64,000 bases of DNA from VMCP01 sp964527775 (GTDB taxonomy: Bacteria > Bacteroidota > Bacteroidia > NS11-12g > UBA955), in the NCBI GenBank assembly GCA_964527775.1, contig CAZGQS010000004.1, forward strand, positions 84,790-148,789, given 5' to 3'. The position numbers and the translations under genes were made by a program. Shown here in pieces: positions 59,687 through 64,000 of the stretch (the first letter of the stretch is position 1; each line of letters starts with the position of its first letter). A model generated the notes under the pieces. That model ran no database searches and had not been told where the DNA came from. It saw nothing but the letters and a program-made list of their open reading frames with translations.

Positions 59687-61279
59687 ATGAAAAAATATAG
59701 TTTATTTATTGCAGTTTTAAGCGTTTCAACAGCATTGTTGGCGCAAAAACCTGCCAAAGATTGGCACTATTCAGCGCCATCTAAAAAGAACATGGGTATT
59801 TCAGTTTATGAAGCCTATCAATCACCTGCCGCTCAAGTTAAACCCCAACCCATTGTTGTGGCAGTTATTGATGGTGGAACTGATATCAACCACGAAGATC
59901 TGAAAGATGTTTTGTGGACCAATTCCAAAGAAGTTGCCGGTAACGGTATTGATGATGACGGCAACGGGTATGTGGACGATGTTCACGGTTGGAACTTCAT
60001 TGGTGGTAAAGATGGTCGCAACGTAGGCCCAGATAATCTGGAAAAAGTGAGGGTTTACAAAAAGCTTCGCGATCAATATCAAGGTGTTGATTTTGAAAAA
60101 ATAAATTACGACAGCTTCGTTGAGGCAAATCCTAATTACTTGGTTTATGAAGGCATGAACAGCGAAATAGAAGGAACCCGTCAAGGTAATTTGGAAGGAA
60201 TGGCTCAGTTAGAAAAGGTATTGGAAATGTTGAACAAGCTTCGCAAAGAGAGCGGAAAAGACAATCCAACCGCAGCTGATCTTAAAGAAATGAAAAGTGA
60301 AGATCCTTTCATGAACGGTTTGGCTCAAGGAATTGCAAAAGCCATGGAAAAAGACAAGACCAACAGTACTTTTGAGGCCATTTACAACGAGATTCAAGAG
60401 GGTTATAAAGCCATGGATATAAGAGCAAATTATCAATACAATCCTGATTACGATTCTCGTGAGATTGTAGGAGATAATTACGCAAATTCATCGGAGCGTT
60501 ACTATGGAAACAGCGATGTCGTTGGTCCGGATGCGTCTCACGGTTCTCATGTAGCGGGAATCATTGCTGCTACTCGCGGAAACAATATTGGCTTAGATGG
60601 TATTTCAGATGCGGCGAAAATCATGGTGGTTCGCGTAGTTCCAGATGGTGATGAGCGCGACAAAGACGTTGCTAACGGTATTCGTTATGCCGTTGACAAT
60701 GGTGCGAAGATCATCAACATGAGCTTTGGTAAAGGTTTTTCTTGGGATAAAGCAGCCGTTGATAGCGCCGTAGCATACGCAGGTCGTAAAGGCGTTTTGT
60801 TGGTACATGCAGCTGGAAACAGCGGAATGAACATTGACATGGAGCCTAATTACCCGAACGATAGTTTGTGGGGCGGACAAGTTTTCGCTGAGAACTGGAT
60901 TGAAATTGGTGCAAGTCAGCCCGCTTTGAAAGCGTTGGCTACCGATTTTAGTAACTACGGCAAGAACAATGTTGACTTATTCTCACCTGGAAGAGACATT
61001 TACAGCACCATACCTAATAACAAATACGAGTATTTTAACGGTACATCTATGGCTGCTCCAGTTACCGCTGGTGTTGCTGCCTTTGTTTGGAGTCGTTATC
61101 CTAATTTGACCGCTGTTCAGATGAAGACCATCTTGATGGAATCAGGAACCTTGGTTAAAGGCAAAGTAATTATGCCAGGCACGAAGAAAACCAAAGTTAA
61201 GTTCTCTGATATCTGTAAGAGTTCTAGATTGGTGAATGCCAAGAATGCCATTGAAATGGCTGCAAGCATGTCTAAATAA
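59687..61279 (+). CDS. S8-family (subtilisin-like) serine peptidase
   Basis: 530 residues with signal peptide MKKYSLFIAVLSVSTALLAQ. Catalytic triad: D62 in VIDGGTD, H285 in SHGSHVAG and S454 in NGTSMAAP, with oxyanion N378 in HAAGNSG. Between Asp and His lies an insertion of about 220 residues (the usual distance is about 35), mostly helical and charged; GNGIDDDGNGYVDDVHGWNFIGG after the Asp is a probable calcium-binding stretch. There is no T9SS domain or lipobox, so it is likely periplasmic or released by another route. Its end overlaps maf by 8 bp. Confidence 0.94.
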   Translation: MKKYSLFIAVLSVSTALLAQKPAKDWHYSAPSKKNMGISVYEAYQSPAAQVKPQPIVVAVIDGGTDINHEDLKDVLWTNSKEVAGNGIDDDGNGYVDDVHGWNFIGGKDGRNVGPDNLEKVRVYKKLRDQYQGVDFEKINYDSFVEANPNYLVYEGMNSEIEGTRQGNLEGMAQLEKVLEMLNKLRKESGKDNPTAADLKEMKSEDPFMNGLAQGIAKAMEKDKTNSTFEAIYNEIQEGYKAMDIRANYQYNPDYDSREIVGDNYANSSERYYGNSDVVGPDASHGSHVAGIIAATRGNNIGLDGISDAAKIMVVRVVPDGDERDKDVANGIRYAVDNGAKIINMSFGKGFSWDKAAVDSAVAYAGRKGVLLVHAAGNSGMNIDMEPNYPNDSLWGGQVFAENWIEIGASQPALKALATDFSNYGKNNVDLFSPGRDIYSTIPNNKYEYFNGTSMAAPVTAGVAAFVWSRYPNLTAVQMKTILMESGTLVKGKVIMPGTKKTKVKFSDICKSSRLVNAKNAIEMAASMSK

Positions 61280-61841
61280 AATGTTGTAATTCTCTGTAAA
61301 ATTTGGCGGAGGGAAAGCCCATCACGTTGTAAAAACAACCATTGATGTTTTGAACTCCCACTAACCCCATCCAATCTTGGATACCGTAACTGCCGGCCTT
61401 GTCAAAGGGTCGGCAGTTTTGTATATATTGGTCTATCTCTGTTGGAGTTAGAGTATAAAATGTCACTTCGGTTTGGTCAAAAAACGTGTGTGATTTATCT
61501 TGATTTCTCAAGGTGACCCCTGTGTAGACCGTATGTGTTTTTCCGCTCAATTTTTGAAGCATTTCACGCGCTTCTTGAACATCGGCAGGCTTGTTTAGCA
61601 CTTCATTATCTACCCATACAATGGTGTCGGCTGTAACCAAAATTTGATTTTTTTCTAGGGGATGAGCATAGTGTTTAGACTTATGCTCAGACAAGAAACA
61701 GCAAATTTCAGGGCCTTTCAATTCTGACGGAAAGTCTTCATCGGCATCGATATTGACTACTTCAAAATTAAAACCAGATAAAGTGAGAATTTCATGTCTC
61801 CGCGGAGACTTCGATGCGAGTAAAATCTTAGTTTCTTCCAT
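61272..61841 (-). CDS. maf: Maf-family nucleotide pyrophosphatase
   Basis: Hydrolyses non-canonical or modified NTPs to monophosphates; some members also affect septum formation. 189 residues: LLASKSPRRHEIL (SxRRxxLL), DADEDFP, LVTADTIVWVDNEVLNKP, SGKTHTVYTGV and KAGSYGIQDWMG are all family motifs. The ATG (61841) lies inside the end of the upstream dehydrogenase gene (14-bp overlap), so it is translationally coupled to it. The 3' end overlaps the convergent subtilase. Confidence 0.95.
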   Translation of the reverse strand: MEETKILLASKSPRRHEILTLSGFNFEVVNIDADEDFPSELKGPEICCFLSEHKSKHYAHPLEKNQILVTADTIVWVDNEVLNKPADVQEAREMLQKLSGKTHTVYTGVTLRNQDKSHTFFDQTEVTFYTLTPTEIDQYIQNCRPFDKAGSYGIQDWMGLVGVQNINGCFYNVMGFPSAKFYRELQHFI

Positions 61842-62724
61842 GGAAGTTTGGCGCTACTACCAATTCTTTACCGCCGTGGCTGTAATCGTAGAATCCGCGT
61901 CCGCTTTTCACACCCAAATCACCGGAAGTAACCATGTTGACCAACAAAGGACATGGAGCATATTTCGGGTTTCCAAGTCCCTCGTGAAGCACATTTAAGA
62001 TGGCCAAACAAACGTCAAGTCCTATGAAATCAGCCAATTGCAAGGGACCCATAGGGTGAGCCATTCCCAATTTCATGATGGTATCAATTTCTTCAACACC
62101 GGCCACACCTTCATGAAGGGAGATGATGGCTTCGTTGATCATGGGCATCAAAATTCTGTTGGCAATGAACCCAGGATAATCTTGAGTTAGTGCGGGAATT
62201 TTGCCCAATTTACGTGAAAGATCAAAGATGGTATCGGTAACGGATTTATCTGTTTTGAAGCCTTCAATCACTTCCACCAATTTCATTACTGGAACCGGAT
62301 TCATGAAGTGCATTCCAATGACTTTTTCGGGACGGCCAGTCACCGATGCAATTTTGGTGATGCTGATTGATGAGGTATTGGAAGCGAGAATGGCATGAGC
62401 CGGAGCGGCTGCGTCAATATCGCGGAACAGTTGCAGTTTGATGGTGACGTTTTCTGTAGCTGCTTCAACTACTAGGTCTGCATTTGAAACACCAGATTTT
62501 AGGTCTGTGGTAGTTTGAAGACGAGAAAGTGCGTCGTTTTTTTCAGTTTCTGTCAATTTTTCTTTGGCAATCAATCGGTCCATATTTTTGGTAATGGTTG
62601 CCACAGCTTTATCAAGCATGTCTTGTTTGATGTCAATCAAGGTAACTTGGTAGCCGCTTTGTGCGAAAACGTGGGCTATTCCGTTGCCCATGGTGCCTCC
62701 TCCGATAACTGAAATATTTTTCAT
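61828..62724 (-). CDS. 3-hydroxybutyryl-CoA dehydrogenase
   Basis: NAD(P)-dependent oxidation of 3-hydroxyacyl-CoA or the reverse reduction. 298 residues: dinucleotide loop VIGGGTMGNGIA (6-17), EAATENVTIKLQLF, ASNTSSISIT, H139 in GMHFMNPVPVMKLVEVI (catalytic His with its Glu partner), and the C-terminal domain with GFIANRILMPMINEA and GVAGVEEIDTIMKLGMAHPMGPLQLADFIGLD. It is the stand-alone short form (Hbd/PaaH/FadB2 type). First in an operon with maf, divergent from queA. Confidence 0.94.
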   Translation of the reverse strand: MKNISVIGGGTMGNGIAHVFAQSGYQVTLIDIKQDMLDKAVATITKNMDRLIAKEKLTETEKNDALSRLQTTTDLKSGVSNADLVVEAATENVTIKLQLFRDIDAAAPAHAILASNTSSISITKIASVTGRPEKVIGMHFMNPVPVMKLVEVIEGFKTDKSVTDTIFDLSRKLGKIPALTQDYPGFIANRILMPMINEAIISLHEGVAGVEEIDTIMKLGMAHPMGPLQLADFIGLDVCLAILNVLHEGLGNPKYAPCPLLVNMVTSGDLGVKSGRGFYDYSHGGKELVVAPNFHGRN

Positions 62725-62729
62725 CGCCG

Positions 62730-62737
62730 CAAAGATA
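62730..62737 (-). promoter_or_regulatory. TATCTTTG promoter, dehydrogenase-maf operon
   Basis: Minus-strand perfect TAnnTTTG 5 nt before the ATG (62724), with TTG (plus-strand CAA 62760-62762) 22 nt upstream. Confidence 0.65.
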
Positions 62738-62745
62738 GTTATAAT

Positions 62746-62753
62746 TATATTTG
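62746..62753 (+). promoter_or_regulatory. TATATTTG -7 box, queA
   Basis: Perfect TAnnTTTG only 8 nt from the divergent box at 62730; ATG (62782) is 28 nt downstream. Confidence 0.6.
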
Positions 62754-62756
62754 CAG

Positions 62757-62769
62757 CCCCAATTTGGGG
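62757..62769. promoter_or_regulatory. Palindrome CCCCAATTTGGGG in queA leader
   Basis: Perfect 13-base palindrome (six-base arms around T). It covers the predicted queA start of transcription and the -33 TTG of the divergent operon, so it could be an operator; in RNA it would form only a four-pair hairpin. Confidence 0.4.
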
Positions 62770-62781
62770 ATACTATACCTT

Positions 62782-63828
62782 ATGAAATTATCGCATTTCA
62801 AATTCGAATTGCCCGAGGACTTGATCGCTCAGGAGCCATTGAAGACCCGCCACGAATCACGTTTGTTGGTGGTAGATAGAAAAACACAGAAGATTGAACA
62901 CCGCATGTTCCACGATGTTTTGGATATCTTCAATGAAGATGACGTGTTTGTAGTGAACAATACCAAGGTTTTCACTGCCCGCATGTACGGTCAAAAAGAA
63001 AAAACGGGCGCTCAAATTGAGGTGTTTTTGCTTCGTGAATTGAATCACGAATTGCGTCTTTGGGACGTTTTAGTTGATCCCGCAAGAAAAATTCGCGTAG
63101 GAAACAAGCTTTACTTTGGTGATGATGATCTAGTTGCAGAAGTTGTAGACAATACCACTAGCAGAGGTCGTACCATCAGATTTTTATTTGATGGCGACGA
63201 TGAAGCGTTTGATCGCGTAATCAAGAAGTTGGGTGAAACCCCCATTCCAAAGTATATCACTCGTCCCGTTCAAGAGGAAGACGAAAACTGGTACCAATCA
63301 TTGTTTGCTAAGCACGTAGGTGCTGTAGCTGCTCCAGCCGCTCAATTGCATTTCACTCGTGAATTGTTGATGCGTATGGATATTAAAGGCATTAAATTCA
63401 CCGAAGTTACTTTACACTTAGGACTGGGCGCTTTCCGCGAAGTTGAGGTTGAAGACTTAACCAAACACAAAATGGACAGCGAATACTACCGCATTCCTCA
63501 ATCTACCTGTGACGTAGTTAACGGAGCTATTACCGGCAAGAATAAAGTTGTTGCTGTAGGCGGTTCGGTGATGCGTGCGTTAGAGTCGTCAGTGAGCTCT
63601 ACTCAGACCTTGAATCCCACCGAAGGATGGACAGATAAATTCTTGTTCCCTCCACACCATTTCAATATTGCGAACGCATTCATCACCAATTTACATGCAC
63701 CCGAATCTCCATTATACATGATGTCGAGCGCTTATTTAGGACATGAATTCATTCGTGACGTTTACGCCGAAGCCATGAAAGAGAAGTATCGCTTCTTGTG
63801 CTACGGTGACGCGTTGTTGGTGTTGTAA
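62782..63828 (+). CDS. queA: S-adenosylmethionine:tRNA ribosyltransferase-isomerase
   Basis: Transfers and rearranges the ribosyl part of SAM onto preQ1 in tRNA, making epoxyqueuosine. 348 residues: MKLSHFKFELPEDLIAQEPL is the typical N terminus, so the ATG at 62782 is chosen over a TTG 18 nt upstream. Further motifs: NNTKVFTARMYGQKEKTGAQIEVFLL, GETPIPKYITRP, SLFAKHVGAVAAPAAQLHFT, VTLHLGLGAFREVEVEDL, and the end FLFPPHHFNIANAFITNLHAPESPLYMMSSA. Monocistronic, followed by repeat cluster 4. No other queuosine gene is in the window. Confidence 0.97.
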   Translation: MKLSHFKFELPEDLIAQEPLKTRHESRLLVVDRKTQKIEHRMFHDVLDIFNEDDVFVVNNTKVFTARMYGQKEKTGAQIEVFLLRELNHELRLWDVLVDPARKIRVGNKLYFGDDDLVAEVVDNTTSRGRTIRFLFDGDDEAFDRVIKKLGETPIPKYITRPVQEEDENWYQSLFAKHVGAVAAPAAQLHFTRELLMRMDIKGIKFTEVTLHLGLGAFREVEVEDLTKHKMDSEYYRIPQSTCDVVNGAITGKNKVVAVGGSVMRALESSVSSTQTLNPTEGWTDKFLFPPHHFNIANAFITNLHAPESPLYMMSSAYLGHEFIRDVYAEAMKEKYRFLCYGDALLVL

Positions 63829-63832
63829 ACAG

Positions 63833-64000
63833 TTTTCGGTGATCGGTGGTCGGTGGTCGGTGGTCGGTGGTCAGCGGTCAGCTTACAGCTTCGCTGAGAC
63901 TTTGAGACTCACGCTACGCTATGACTTTGAGCTACCGGCTGTTAGCCAAAGACCAAAGACCAAAGACCAAAGACCAAAGACCAAAGACCAAAGACCAAAG
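63833..64000. repeat. Heptamer repeat cluster 4 (runs off window)
   Basis: Left: GGTGATC, GGTGGTC units; middle: TCAGC words and GAGACTCACGCTACGCTATG, matching the GACTCACGCTAAGCTAGG element of cluster 1; right: CCAAAGA repeated seven full times plus a partial copy (63946-64000), cut by the window edge. CCAAAGA/GACCAAA is the reverse complement of the TTTGGTC unit in clusters 1-3, so this cluster is inverted relative to them. Confidence 0.88.

Noticed and set aside
1..64000. tRNA, rRNA, insertion sequences, prophage or defence systems
   Set aside because: All intergenic gaps were read; none holds a cloverleaf, and no transposase, integrase, phage or restriction-type protein appears among the genes.

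Overview
The window is a compact stretch of chromosome from a member of the Bacteroidota (Cytophaga-Flavobacterium-Bacteroides group). Evidence for this: a secreted protein with a type IX secretion C-terminal sorting domain, the MurF-alanine racemase fusion, a DUF5686/carboxypeptidase-regulatory protein, an OstA-like protein, many lipoproteins, a bacterial deoxyhypusine-synthase-like protein, and many upstream boxes matching the phylum's unusual promoter (TTG, 17-23 nt, TAnnTTTG). Base composition is moderately AT-rich. No rRNA, tRNA, CRISPR array, insertion sequence, prophage or recognisable defence island was seen. The content is mostly housekeeping, envelope and lipoprotein genes.

Layout. 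1-5.1 kb: truncated amino-acid permease, acyltransferase, and an MFS sugar transporter/GH13 amylase lipoprotein pair. 5.2-15.5 kb: YbjN-like protein, repeat cluster, TPR-like lipoprotein, then a leftward cluster mutL-rhomboid-rhomboid-EEP hydrolase preceded by prmA and an unknown lipoprotein, then a YedK/HMCES-like protein, an alanine-dehydrogenase-like oxidoreductase and ndk. 15.6-22.4 kb: LOG-family hydrolase, DHS-like protein, truncated haemoglobin, KdsC-like phosphatase, CBS protein, then Wzz, O-antigen-ligase-like protein and an OppC-like permease. 22.4-31.7 kb: T9SS cargo protein, fabI, pdxH (flanked on both sides by heptamer repeats), ffh, metK, glmS. 31.8-41.9 kb: AsmA-like protein, PQQ-type sugar dehydrogenase, methyltransferase, small lipoprotein, DUF5686 protein and OstA-like protein. 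41.9-52.8 kb: tilS, nucleotidyltransferase, murF-alr, DUF3108 protein, selD, pdhB, unknown acidic protein, flippase, sulfide:quinone reductase. 52.8-64 kb: secreted unknown, glyA, YfhO membrane protein, glycosyltransferase, methyltransferase, subtilase, maf, 3-hydroxyacyl-CoA dehydrogenase, queA and a terminal repeat cluster.

No new multi-gene system stands out. Three DNA-level patterns are more unusual than the genes. (1) About twenty genes carry a TAnnTTTG-type box (or close variant) ending only 2-9 nt before the start codon, which predicts leaderless or nearly leaderless mRNAs; several divergent pairs have interlocked promoters. (2) Four intergenic gaps are filled with degenerate seven-base tandem repeats, resembling the heptamer STRRs known from cyanobacteria. 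(3) The string TCCCCCGAA, usually with A-rich flanks, recurs eight times on both strands, in coding and non-coding DNA.

The promoter boxes also settle several start codons (5907, 18253, 47437, 47377, 50018, 50059, 55571, 36178, 62782), so coordinates here are shorter than the longest open frames. Functions are assigned by reading motifs by eye; no database search was run.
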